NCBI GenBank assembly: GCA_029541985.1
Contig: CP095414.1
Span: forward strand, 2,763,001-2,827,000
Direction: 5' to 3'
Origin: Bacteroidales bacterium F22
Lineage (GTDB): Bacteria; Bacteroidota; Bacteroidia; Bacteroidales; Bacteroidaceae
Length of the DNA: 64,000 bases
Position 1 is the stretch's first letter; every line of letters begins with the position of its first letter. A model generated the notes under the pieces. That model worked only from the letters and a program-made list of their open reading frames with translations, was not told the DNA's origin and did not search any database. Both the position numbers and the translations under genes were made by a program. Positions 20,153 to 28,346 of the stretch are shown here, piece by piece.

Positions 20153-22378
20153 ATGCTACATGTAAAGAAAACTTTTTTAGTACTCATCCTCTTCAGCGTA
20201 CAGCTCCTTTCTACGTATGCTCAGACGGATAAACCGATTTATCTTGATTCGAATGCTCCGATAGCAGACCGGATTGAAGATGCCCTTCAGCGAATGACCT
20301 TGGAAGAGAAAGTAGCCATGACTCATGCGCAGTCTAAATTTAGTTCGCCAGGTTGTGCACGGCTTGGCATCCCTGAGAATTGGATGTCTGATGGCCCTCA
20401 TGGCATCAGAGCAGAAGTCTTATGGGATGAATGGTATGGAGCCTCTTGGACCAATGATTCTTGTTTCGCTTTTCCTGCTTTGACTTGTTTGGCTTCTACA
20501 TGGAACCCTGAGATGGCTCATCTCTATGGCAAGTCAATAGGAGAAGAAGCTAGATACCGCAATAAAAATGTATTGTTAGGTCCTGGCGTAAATATCTATC
20601 GAACTCCTCTCAACGGTCGTAACTTCGAATATATGGGTGAAGACCCTTATCTATCTTCTACGATGGTGGTTCCTTATATTCAAGGAGTACAAAGTAATGG
20701 GGTAGCTGCATGTGTCAAGCATTTTGCCTTGAACAATCAGGAAGTAGATCGTGATAAAATAAATGTAGTCGTAGATGAGCGTACGTTACGTGAGATTTAT
20801 CTGCCTGCTTTTAAAGCAGCTGTGCAAGAAGGAAAAGCTTGGGCCATTATGGGGTCTTACAATCAGTATAAAAAGGAACATTGTTGTCACAACGAATACC
20901 TACTCAATGATATCCTCAAGAAGGAATGGGGATTTGATGGAGTAGTTATCTCTGACTGGGGTGGGGTTCACGACACCCGGCAAGCTGTTCTCAATGGATT
21001 GGATATGGAGTTCGGTAGTTGGACCAATGGCTTAGATTGGGGAACGAGCAACGCTTATAGTAACTATTACTTAGCTAATCCATACCTCAAAGCGATAAAA
21101 AATAAAGAGTTTGGAACCAAGGAACTAGATGACAAAGTGCGTCGCATCTTACGTTTGACTTTCCGCACGACAATGAATCGTCAACGTCCTTATGGAAGTT
21201 TCAATACGCCAGCTCATAGCTTAGCAGGCAAGACGATAGCTGAAGAGGGCATGGTTCTTTTGAAAAATAAGAAGAACCTTCTCCCATTAGATAAAAACAA
21301 AACACAGAAGATACTTGTCGTAGGTGAAAATGCAATCAAACGAATGACCATCGGTGGAGGGTCTTCTTCTTTGAAAGTGAAATATGAAATCTCTCCATTA
21401 GCAGGAATCAAATCTTTAGCGTCTCCTTCGAGTGAGGTCACCTTTAGTATGGGTTATGCATCACCTGCGGTAGCAGAACAGGATGTCGTAGGGGCCAAGG
21501 CCGATACCACTACCTATGATGCTGCAGCCATTCATGCTGCTGCAGTCGAGGCAGCGAAAGCAGCTGATGTAGTGATCTATGTCGGAGGACTCAACAAAAA
21601 TGATGGACAAGACTGTGAAGGAAATGATCGTGCATCGATGGGTTTACCTTATGAACAAGATGCGTTGATTAATGACTTAGCAGATGTCAATAAAAATATC
21701 GTCGTGGTATTGCTTAGTGGCAATGCCGTTAGCATGCCTTGGATTAATAAGGTACCTAGTGTATTAGAAGCATGGTATGCCGGTTCTGAAGCAGGCAATG
21801 CTTTGGCTTCCATCTTATTTGGTGACACCAATCCGTCAGGAAAATTACCTTTTACTTTTCCCGTTTCTTTGGCCGATTGTGGAGCTCATGCACTAGGCGA
21901 ATATCCTGGTGATGGTACAGACGTCCATTACAATGAAGGAATGAACATAGGCTATAGATATACAGATAAGCAGAAGAAGGCACCGTTATTTCCATTTGGA
22001 TTTGGGTTGAGTTATACTACCTTCAGAGTGAACCAAGTCACATTGAGTGACAAACACCTCTCTAAGACAGGTTCTATCGAAGTTCAAGCCACAGTGACCA
22101 ACACAGGAGACCGAGCAGGAAAAGAAGTCATTCAATTATATATCAGTGACAAGAAATGCAGTGTAGAGAGACCCGTCAAAGAATTGAAAGGATTTACCAA
22201 GGTAGCTCTCGCTCCTGGAGAATCTAAAGTCGTTACTTTTAATATTGATGAAAGTATGCTCCGTTTCTATAGCGTGAAAGACCATGCATGGATTTCAGAA
22301 CCTGGGAAATTTGAGGCCATCATAGCTACTTCTGCTGAAGATATAGTAGCTAAGAAGTCATTTACCCTCTCATTATAA
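20153..22378 (+). CDS. GH3 family beta-glucosidase, periplasmic
   Basis: Exo-acting beta-glucosidase that finishes oligosaccharide breakdown after import. Signal peptide to 'STYAQ', (beta/alpha)8 domain with 'GPGVNIYRTPLNGRNFEYMG' and 'KHFALNNQE', nucleophile D268 in 'VVISDWGG', the alpha/beta sandwich, and a C-terminal fibronectin type III-like domain. The ATG at 20153 gives the proper signal peptide; a TTG at 20132 is an unlikely earlier start. Last gene of the locus, followed by a strong terminator. Confidence 0.92.
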   Translation: MLHVKKTFLVLILFSVQLLSTYAQTDKPIYLDSNAPIADRIEDALQRMTLEEKVAMTHAQSKFSSPGCARLGIPENWMSDGPHGIRAEVLWDEWYGASWTNDSCFAFPALTCLASTWNPEMAHLYGKSIGEEARYRNKNVLLGPGVNIYRTPLNGRNFEYMGEDPYLSSTMVVPYIQGVQSNGVAACVKHFALNNQEVDRDKINVVVDERTLREIYLPAFKAAVQEGKAWAIMGSYNQYKKEHCCHNEYLLNDILKKEWGFDGVVISDWGGVHDTRQAVLNGLDMEFGSWTNGLDWGTSNAYSNYYLANPYLKAIKNKEFGTKELDDKVRRILRLTFRTTMNRQRPYGSFNTPAHSLAGKTIAEEGMVLLKNKKNLLPLDKNKTQKILVVGENAIKRMTIGGGSSSLKVKYEISPLAGIKSLASPSSEVTFSMGYASPAVAEQDVVGAKADTTTYDAAAIHAAAVEAAKAADVVIYVGGLNKNDGQDCEGNDRASMGLPYEQDALINDLADVNKNIVVVLLSGNAVSMPWINKVPSVLEAWYAGSEAGNALASILFGDTNPSGKLPFTFPVSLADCGAHALGEYPGDGTDVHYNEGMNIGYRYTDKQKKAPLFPFGFGLSYTTFRVNQVTLSDKHLSKTGSIEVQATVTNTGDRAGKEVIQLYISDKKCSVERPVKELKGFTKVALAPGESKVVTFNIDESMLRFYSVKDHAWISEPGKFEAIIATSAEDIVAKKSFTLSL

Positions 22379-22411
22379 CCCCTTATCAAGGAGGATAAGC
22401 CCTAATAAATG

Positions 22412-22446
22412 AAGCGTTCTCTATCTGATACAGATAGAGAACGCTT
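22412..22446. terminator. bidirectional rho-independent terminator between GH3 and asnA
   Basis: Perfect 15 bp stem (22412-22426 with 22432-22446), 5 nt loop, A-rich on one side and T-rich on the other. It serves the converging GH3 and asnA genes. Confidence 0.92.
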
Positions 22447-22497
22447 TATTTATTATAGCTTCCTATGTAAGGTCTATAGTCTTTTTCTATTCATCTA

Positions 22498-23535
22498 TTA
22501 GATGAGTGGCATGTTCAATGATTTACATTGTTCGCGCATTTCTTTGGGCCATATACTAGCTTGAATCTCACCGATATGTGCTTTGCGAAGGAAGTAAAGG
22601 CACAATCTACTTTGACCAATACCTCCACCGATAGTAAGCGGCAAGGAACCTTCTAACAATCGTTTATGGAAATACAATTCTGCCCGTGCTTCTTCTCCAC
22701 TCTCTTTGAGTTGTCGTTTGAGCGCTTCAGCATCTACACGAATACCCATACTTGAGATTTCAATACTTTGTTGTAAGACATCGTTCCACAATAAGATATC
22801 TCCGTTTAGTCCAGGCAATTTAGCACTACTAACCGTAGTGTAATCATCATAATCAGGAGCACGACCGTCATGCTTCTTGCCATCGCCCAATACACATCCG
22901 ATTCCATAAACAAATACAGCTCCGTATTTTTTACAGATTTCTGTTTCTCTTTCCTTAGGTGTCATGTCAGGATACAGTTGACGAAGTTCCTCTGAATGGA
23001 TGAAATGAATCTCTTTGGGGAGTTGTGATTTGATTTTCGGGAATGACTCGTGAACTAGATATTCAGTACGCAATAGCGTAGCGTAAATTCTTCTGACGAT
23101 TTGTTTTAGGAAATCAAGTGTTCTCTCCTCTTTGCAGATGACTCTTTCCCAATCCCATTGGTCTACGTATAGCGAATGAAGGTTGCCCAATTCCTCATCA
23201 GGTCTGATAGCATTCATATCGGTATAGATTCCGAATCCTGGCTCTATTTCATACTCAGCCAAAGTAAGTCGTTTCCATTTAGCCAAGGAATGCACCACCT
23301 CTGCAGTTGCTTCATTTAAGTCTTTAATATGAAAGGCCACTGGACGTTCTATTCCATTCAAGTCATCATTGATTCCCATTCCCTTAAGGACGAATAGGGG
23401 GGCTGTAACTCTTCGTAATCGAAGTTCAGCAGACAGATTGTCTTGGAAAAAATCTTTGATTTTACGGATAGCAAGTTCAGTTTGCTGTAAATCAAGAATC
23501 GGTTTGTAATCAACCGGTTTGAATAAGTAACTCAT
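22498..23535 (-). CDS. asnA: aspartate--ammonia ligase
   Basis: Ammonia-dependent asparagine synthetase, a class II aminoacyl-tRNA-synthetase-like fold making Asn from Asp, ATP and NH3. Recognised from the N-terminus (MSYLFKPVDYKPILDLQQTE), 'RVTAPLFV', 'VYVDQWDWE'-like 'YVDQWDWE', 'DGRAPDYDDY', and the C-terminal 'GGGIGQSRLCLY' (motif 3). Length 345 residues fits AsnA. Monocistronic, with its own upstream -7-like box (23628-23635). Confidence 0.96.
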   Translation of the reverse strand: MSYLFKPVDYKPILDLQQTELAIRKIKDFFQDNLSAELRLRRVTAPLFVLKGMGINDDLNGIERPVAFHIKDLNEATAEVVHSLAKWKRLTLAEYEIEPGFGIYTDMNAIRPDEELGNLHSLYVDQWDWERVICKEERTLDFLKQIVRRIYATLLRTEYLVHESFPKIKSQLPKEIHFIHSEELRQLYPDMTPKERETEICKKYGAVFVYGIGCVLGDGKKHDGRAPDYDDYTTVSSAKLPGLNGDILLWNDVLQQSIEISSMGIRVDAEALKRQLKESGEEARAELYFHKRLLEGSLPLTIGGGIGQSRLCLYFLRKAHIGEIQASIWPKEMREQCKSLNMPLI

Positions 23536-23861
23536 AGCTCAGTTCTTTTTATATTAAGGTTTGCTCATGAAACTTTTGGATTGCTTTATAAACAAATCTA
23601 TGTTATGTAAATATGTCATTATGGATGCAAATATACTAATTTATTTTACAAAAAGACACTTTAATTTGTTTTAATCTATCTTTTTAATAGTGATATTCTT
23701 TCTTAGTGACAAATAGTATACTTCTTTGTTATTCTTCTGGCAAGAAATCAGCTATTTAGTATTTTTTGTCATTTATATGCGTATAATAAGACTACTGTTA
23801 TTTTGATAAGCCATTCTATATCTTTATTTTTGTACCCAATAGTAATGAAAAAATAAATAAT
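23536..23861. other. 326 bp intergenic region between asnA and the PspC gene
   Basis: Divergent control region, very AT-rich. It holds a TATATTTG box reading toward asnA (23628-23635, minus strand) and a full promoter toward the PspC gene (23802-23832). A 21-codon ORF in the asnA leader has no run of Asn codons. Nothing else is recognised. Confidence 0.6.
23802..23832 (+). promoter_or_regulatory. Bacteroidetes-type promoter of the PspC-domain gene
   Basis: TTTG at 23802-23805, 19 bp spacer, TATTTTTG at 23825-23832: an exact match to the TTTG-N19-TAnnTTTG primary sigma consensus. The ATG lies 30 bp downstream. Confidence 0.8.
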
Positions 23862-24044
23862 ATGAGTCAGAAGAGATTAGTGAGATCACAAGATAAAGTA
23901 ATCGCCGGTGTGGCTGCAGGAGTAGCAAACTATTTTGATATTGACCCTACGATAGTACGGATTATCTGGTTAATTTGTTTCTTAGTAGGAGGTTCAGGAC
24001 TTCTTATCTACATTATCTTCTGGCTATTGATGCCTACAAGATAA
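23862..24044 (+). CDS. PspC-domain small membrane protein
   Basis: 60-residue stand-alone PspC domain: a basic N-terminus, 'DKVIAGVAAGVANYFDIDPTIVRI', then one long hydrophobic segment ending 'WLLMPTR'. PspC proteins act in membrane-stress (phage shock) sensing; single-domain copies of this size are common in Bacteroidetes and their partner is usually unknown. Monocistronic between a consensus promoter and a strong terminator. Confidence 0.88.
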   Translation: MSQKRLVRSQDKVIAGVAAGVANYFDIDPTIVRIIWLICFLVGGSGLLIYIIFWLLMPTR

Positions 24045-24064
24045 TCCCGAGTAGTCTATAAACT

Positions 24065-24107
24065 AAAGCCATCAACATAGCATCTAATATGCTATGTTGA
24101 TGGCTTT
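24065..24107. terminator. bidirectional terminator between pspC-like and tyrA genes
   Basis: Perfect 18 bp stem (24065-24082 with 24090-24107) with a 7 nt loop, AAA at the left edge and TTT at the right edge. Ends both the PspC transcript and the converging aromatic amino acid operon. Confidence 0.92.
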
Positions 24108-24155
24108 TATATAAGGTATAGTTCGTTAGCTTATCCGTTGATTTTGCAAACGAAA

Positions 24156-24926
24156 TTACAGTTTCTTTCTGAGGTTTTTGAGATATTGTTGCATCTCGGG
24201 ACCATCTTTCTCATCTATAATCTTTTTGATACGTAGCAATTCGGTACGAACCTGTTCTATTTGTTCTGAACTTCTAGGATTAAATAAAATCTCCTGCAAT
24301 AGATAATCATCTTCTGAAAGTAATCCTTTCGCTATATTCATATGACGCTGAAAAGTGGTGCCCGGTGCTTCCTGTTTCTTCATGATAGCCGTAAACACGA
24401 ACGTACTGACAAAGGGTACAGAAAGTGAATAGGCCATGGTCGCATCATGTTCTTCAAACGAATAATGAAATATATTGAGATTCAGTGCACTATAAATCGA
24501 GTTGAAGAAAGCCCCTCCCATAGGGTCACTTTCTTTGATGATAATCGCATTTTGTTTACTCAAATCATTAAGACTCGCAAATGTAGGGCCGAACATAGGG
24601 TGAGTAGAGACGAAGCGGAATCCACTTTTCTTATAGAAATCCGGTAATTTATTCTTAACCGAAGAGATATCACTAATGATACATTCTTTAGGTAAGTAAG
24701 GCAATACAGATTCAAAGGCAGGGATCGTATATTTCACCGTAGCTGCATTGATGACTAAGTCAGGAGCAAATTCCTGCACTTCTTCCAATTTACAGAAACG
24801 ATACGCTCCATATAGAAATTTCAGTTTTTTCGGATTTGTTTCATACACAGCCACTTCATATTTCTCATGCAATAAGTCACAGAAGAAAGCCCCCATTTTT
24901 CCAGCTCCTAATATTAATATCTTCAT
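24156..24926 (-). CDS. tyrA: prephenate dehydrogenase
   Basis: NAD(P)-dependent oxidative decarboxylation of prephenate to 4-hydroxyphenylpyruvate (tyrosine branch). Rossmann motif 'ILGAGKMGAFF' at the N-terminus, 'VINAATVKYTIP', 'DISSVKNKLPDFY' and 'STHPMFGPTFAS' are family landmarks. At 256 residues it is a compact TyrA without ACT or chorismate mutase domains; the mutase is fused to the DAHP synthase next door. Last gene of the pheA operon, 17 bp after its neighbour. Confidence 0.9.
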   Translation of the reverse strand: MKILILGAGKMGAFFCDLLHEKYEVAVYETNPKKLKFLYGAYRFCKLEEVQEFAPDLVINAATVKYTIPAFESVLPYLPKECIISDISSVKNKLPDFYKKSGFRFVSTHPMFGPTFASLNDLSKQNAIIIKESDPMGGAFFNSIYSALNLNIFHYSFEEHDATMAYSLSVPFVSTFVFTAIMKKQEAPGTTFQRHMNIAKGLLSEDDYLLQEILFNPRSSEQIEQVRTELLRIKKIIDEKDGPEMQQYLKNLRKKL

Positions 24927-24943
24927 CGGTTGATGGTTCTTGA

Positions 24944-26008
24944 TTATTTATTGATGATATTCATTTGTTGACGGACACTCTCTTCATGAATAGATTCGAA
25001 AATGCCTCTCAAAAATGATTCTGTCATACCGCACAAAGCTCCTTGAGCTCCTCGTTTATCCAAAATCTCTCTATATCTGTCAGATTGCAATATAGTCACG
25101 TTGTGTTCCTTCTTGAAGGTTCCTATTTCACGTGATATACGCATACGTTTGGCTAACAGTTCAATCAACGTCGTATCACACTCATCAATTTGTTTGCGCA
25201 ATTCAGTGAGATTCTCTGTGGTAGAAACTTCCGTTCTGATGACCAGTAGATTAAGAATATACTCCAGTACATCAGGTGTTACTTGTTGTTTAGCATCACT
25301 CCATGCGTCATCCGGGTCGTAGTGACTCTCTACGATTAGGCCATCAAAATTAAGGTCCATGGCTTGTTGGCAAAGAGGTGCAATCAATTCTCTACGTCCA
25401 CCTATATGACTAGGGTCCGAGAAGATAGGGAGATTAGGGATACGTCTACGGAGTTCGATAGGAATATGCCATTGTGGGATATTTCTATAGATACTCTTAT
25501 CATAGCTAGAGAACCCTCTGTGAATAGCCCCTATCTTTTTGATTCCCGCATTAGAAATTCTTTCGATAGCACCTATCCAAAGTTCGAGATCAGGATTCAC
25601 TGGATTTTTAATCAATACGATCGTATCTTCTACTCCTTGGAGTGCATCAGCTAAATCCTGTACAGCAAAAGGGTTTGCTGTGGTGCGTGCACCGATCCAA
25701 AGGATATCTATTCCTGCTTTTAGGGCCTCTTCCACATGCTTAGGCGTGGCCACTTCTGTAGCCGTATACATGCCATAAGTTTCTTTCACCTTCTTCAGCC
25801 ATTCCAAACCTACAGTTCCCACGCCTTCGAAACCTCCTGGTTTGGTCCGTGGTTTCCATATACCCGCTCTAAATACTTTTTGACCTCGGTCATACAGTTG
25901 TTTTGCAGTAGCCATTACTTGTTCTTCGGTTTCAGCACTACATGGGCCAGCGATAACTAGTGGTCGTTGAGCACTTATTCCCGGAAGTAAAATTGATTCT
26001 AATTCCAT
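24944..26008 (-). CDS. aroF: bifunctional DAHP synthase / chorismate mutase
   Basis: Joins the first step of the shikimate pathway (PEP + erythrose-4-phosphate to DAHP) with chorismate to prephenate. Residues ~1-255 are a type I-beta (KDO8PS-like) DAHP synthase with 'RPLVIAGPCSAETEEQ', 'KPRTKPGGFEG' and 'SDPSHIGGRR'; residues ~265-354 are an AroQ chorismate mutase with 'LRKQIDECDTTLIELLAKRM'. This fusion order is typical of Bacteroidetes. Its position between the aminotransferase and tyrA makes the operon a full chorismate-to-Phe/Tyr unit. Confidence 0.93.
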   Translation of the reverse strand: MELESILLPGISAQRPLVIAGPCSAETEEQVMATAKQLYDRGQKVFRAGIWKPRTKPGGFEGVGTVGLEWLKKVKETYGMYTATEVATPKHVEEALKAGIDILWIGARTTANPFAVQDLADALQGVEDTIVLIKNPVNPDLELWIGAIERISNAGIKKIGAIHRGFSSYDKSIYRNIPQWHIPIELRRRIPNLPIFSDPSHIGGRRELIAPLCQQAMDLNFDGLIVESHYDPDDAWSDAKQQVTPDVLEYILNLLVIRTEVSTTENLTELRKQIDECDTTLIELLAKRMRISREIGTFKKEHNVTILQSDRYREILDKRGAQGALCGMTESFLRGIFESIHEESVRQQMNIINK

Positions 26009-26031
26009 AACTATGTGATTTTGTTGGATAA

Positions 26032-27222
26032 TTAATGTTGTTGTGTATTTTGTAAAAGTACCTTTTCTATTCTTGCCTCAGCCTCTGCAAGTCTTTCCAC
26101 GGTACAGCAGAGTGAGATTCGGATATATCTTTTTCCGTTGCTACCAAAGATGAACCCTGGAGTGATGAAGACATCAGCTTGATGAAGGATCTTTTCCGTC
26201 AGTTGTTCTACGTCAGCATATCGGTTCGGAATCTTGCCCCATAGGAACAATCCGACTTGTTCCTCTCGGTAAGTACAATCAAGCAGCTTCATGATGCGTG
26301 TAGCAATTTTTCGCCGCTGTTCATATTCTTTGTTATTATTTTGATACCATTCTTTAGGTGCTTTGAGTGCTTCTGCCGCTGCCATCTGCAAGGGGCCAAA
26401 CATGCCACTATTGATATTACTGATTACTTGGACAATCCACGATACAAATTGTGGATTCGAAATTAGCATTCCGATGCGCCATCCCGCCATATTATGACTT
26501 TTTGATAACGAATTAAATTCAATACAGCAATCTTTAGCTCCCTCGACACTCATGATGCTGATGGGTTCCTTATTGAGGATTAAGCTATACGGATTATCAT
26601 GTACGATGATGATGCCTTTCTTTTTGGCAAACGCGACGAGTCGTTCAAACAAAAGTTTATTAGCAGGAATCCCCGTAGGCATGTGTGGGTAATTGACCCA
26701 CATCAGTTTCACATCCGTACAGTCTATTTCTTCCAGCTGTTCCCAGTCCGGCATCCATTCATTTTCTTCTTTCAAGTCATAATAGACGACTTCAGCACCA
26801 AGGAGTTTACTCAATGAGGTATAAGTAGGATATCCTGGATTGGGAACCAGCACTTTCTCTCCCGGATTGACAAATGCCAATGTAGTATGCAAGATGCCCT
26901 CTTTAGAGCCCATCAAAGGTTGTATCTCCGTTGCAGGGTCTAGTGATACCCCATAAATCTGCTGGTACCATGTCGCCATTTCCTGTCTCAGAAGGGGCAT
27001 GCCCACATAACTTTGATAGCCATGAATATCTTTTCTTGAAGATTCTTTAGCTAATGAATCTGTCGTCGCCTTGCTAGGCGGCATGTCTGGACTACCGATG
27101 CCCAAGCTGATAATATCTTTTCCTTGTGCCTTCATTTCGGCAATTTGACGGAGTTTCTTAGAGAAATAGTATTCTTTGACTCCCCCCAATCGGTCTGCAG
27201 GAATATATTGTTTCGTTTTCAT
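26032..27222 (-). CDS. class I/II pyridoxal-phosphate aminotransferase
   Basis: PLP enzyme of fold type I. 'NPGYPTYTSLSKLLGAEVVYY', 'VNYPHMPTG' and the PLP-lysine region 'FNSLSKSHNMAGWRIG' are clear. In this operon it is most likely the aminotransferase that converts phenylpyruvate and hydroxyphenylpyruvate (or prephenate) to the amino acids; by sequence alone it also resembles aspartate or LL-DAP aminotransferases. It sits 25 bp after pheA and 23 bp before the DAHP synthase gene. Confidence 0.88.
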   Translation of the reverse strand: MKTKQYIPADRLGGVKEYYFSKKLRQIAEMKAQGKDIISLGIGSPDMPPSKATTDSLAKESSRKDIHGYQSYVGMPLLRQEMATWYQQIYGVSLDPATEIQPLMGSKEGILHTTLAFVNPGEKVLVPNPGYPTYTSLSKLLGAEVVYYDLKEENEWMPDWEQLEEIDCTDVKLMWVNYPHMPTGIPANKLLFERLVAFAKKKGIIIVHDNPYSLILNKEPISIMSVEGAKDCCIEFNSLSKSHNMAGWRIGMLISNPQFVSWIVQVISNINSGMFGPLQMAAAEALKAPKEWYQNNNKEYEQRRKIATRIMKLLDCTYREEQVGLFLWGKIPNRYADVEQLTEKILHQADVFITPGFIFGSNGKRYIRISLCCTVERLAEAEARIEKVLLQNTQQH

Positions 27223-27247
27223 TGTGATAGGATCTATATGTTACTAG

Positions 27248-28096
27248 TTATTCAACGAATGCCTCATACTCTCCGAGTACTTTCAATGCCTTGGTGAGTG
27301 GCATCACTGCATTGAGTGCTTGCTTGTAGCGTGTGTAATCATCGAAAGAGAGGTCGATATAAAATTGATACTCCCATTCTCGTCCGACGATAGGGAGCGA
27401 TTGTATTTTTGTCAGATTTACTTTGTAGAAACTAAATATAGACAACACCTGTGAGAGGCTTCCCTCTTCATGAGGTAGAGAAAAGACTATATTAGACTTA
27501 TTCTTATGGTCCGATTTCCTGTTTTTGTCCGCCTGCCATGCATCAGCAATAATCAGAAATCGCGTGTAGTTATGCTTATTGGTTTCGATGCCAGATTTCA
27601 GAATGTTCAGTTGATTAATTTCTGCAGCCTTACTCGAACAAATGGCTGCTCTATGCATCAACTTCTCTGTTGCAATCGTCTCAGCACTAAGGGCTGTATC
27701 TTCAGACTCCACGACTTTTATATTGGGATGACTATTTAGAAAGTCCCGACACTGCATGAGTGCAATCGGGTGGGAGTGTACCTCTTCGATATCATCTATC
27801 GATACGCCCGGCATAGCGACCAGGCAGTGCGAGATACGGAGTTTATGTTCTCCGATAATCTGCGTATTGCTATTTCTGAGCAAATCATTGTTGTGGAGTA
27901 AACTACCGGCTATTGTATTTTCAATAGCCATCATTCCCAGCATCGATTCGTCTTTCTTGAGATTTCCAAATAAATCATCGAAGCTATTGCAGCAGTTTAG
28001 TGTAATAGGTTCATCTTTGAAATACTGATGAGCAGCAATATCATGATAGGAGCCCATGACTCCTTGGATAGCTACCTCTTTTGTTTTCTGCGGCAT
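27248..28096 (-). CDS. pheA: prephenate dehydratase with ACT domain
   Basis: Converts prephenate to phenylpyruvate. Begins 'MPQKTKEVAIQGVMGSYHDI', has the 'YTRFLII' catalytic Thr-Arg-Phe motif and a C-terminal ACT domain ('PHEEGSLSQVLSIFSFYKVN') for phenylalanine feedback. The ATG at 28096 is preferred over an in-frame GTG 33 bp upstream, because that GTG lies inside the attenuator hairpin. First structural gene of the operon, directly downstream of the Phe/Tyr leader and terminator. Confidence 0.93.
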   Translation of the reverse strand: MPQKTKEVAIQGVMGSYHDIAAHQYFKDEPITLNCCNSFDDLFGNLKKDESMLGMMAIENTIAGSLLHNNDLLRNSNTQIIGEHKLRISHCLVAMPGVSIDDIEEVHSHPIALMQCRDFLNSHPNIKVVESEDTALSAETIATEKLMHRAAICSSKAAEINQLNILKSGIETNKHNYTRFLIIADAWQADKNRKSDHKNKSNIVFSLPHEEGSLSQVLSIFSFYKVNLTKIQSLPIVGREWEYQFYIDLSFDDYTRYKQALNAVMPLTKALKVLGEYEAFVE

Positions 28097-28111
28097 AACG
28101 TCATTCTTGAT

Positions 28112-28150
28112 TAAAAAAAAATCCCACACCTTTTTAAAAGGAGCGGGATT
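28112..28150 (-). terminator. attenuator terminator in the pheA leader
   Basis: On the minus strand, the segment 28150-28120 folds as AATCCCGCTCCTTTT / AAAAGGTGTGGGATT with one mismatch and one G-U pair, followed at once by a run of nine T (28121-28113). It is a textbook intrinsic terminator placed between a Phe/Tyr-rich leader ORF and pheA, 16 nt before the pheA ATG. The first arm contains CGCTCC (28145-28140), complementary to GGAGCG inside the leader ORF (28208-28203), so an alternative antiterminator fold exists. Confidence 0.85.
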
Positions 28151-28168
28151 AAATATGGTCGTTTAAAT

Positions 28169-28270
28169 TTACATTTCTTGTTGATTACTACATACAATCT
28201 CTCGCTCCACTTTGTTTCTAAAGTAAAAGTAAAAGAATCGATAATAAAAAGAATTTGTTGTCTGTAGCAT
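28169..28270 (-). CDS. pheL: Phe/Tyr leader peptide of the pheA operon (33 aa)
   Basis: Short ORF from ATG at 28270 to TAA at 28171-28169. Residues 7-17 read SFYYRFFYFYF: nine of residues 8-17 are Phe (5) or Tyr (4), the two end products of the operon. The Phe and Tyr codons are followed in the same ORF by GTG GAG CGA, which carries the antiterminator half GGAGCG. A ribosome stalled at the F/Y codons would leave that half free to pair with the terminator arm; a ribosome that reads on would mask it and let the terminator form. The peptide itself probably has no other job. Too short for routine gene calling. Confidence 0.85.
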   Translation of the reverse strand: MLQTTNSFYYRFFYFYFRNKVEREIVCSNQQEM

Positions 28271-28303
28271 AATGATATTTGATAGATTGTTATTCTATAA
28301 GGG

Positions 28304-28333
28304 CAAAGATAGTTTTTTTATCTTAAAAACAAA
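28304..28333 (-). promoter_or_regulatory. promoter of the pheA operon
   Basis: On the minus strand TTTG (28333-28330), an 18 bp spacer, then TATCTTTG (28311-28304). This fits the Bacteroidetes promoter, and the predicted transcript start is roughly 25-30 nt before the leader peptide ATG. It lies between the recQ stop and the leader ORF. Confidence 0.75.
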
Positions 28334-28346
28334 TGATTTGCTTCCT

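Noticed and set aside
23536-23640. possible leader peptide upstream of asnA
   Set aside because: A 21-codon ORF exists in the leader, but it has no run of Asn codons and no terminator hairpin follows.
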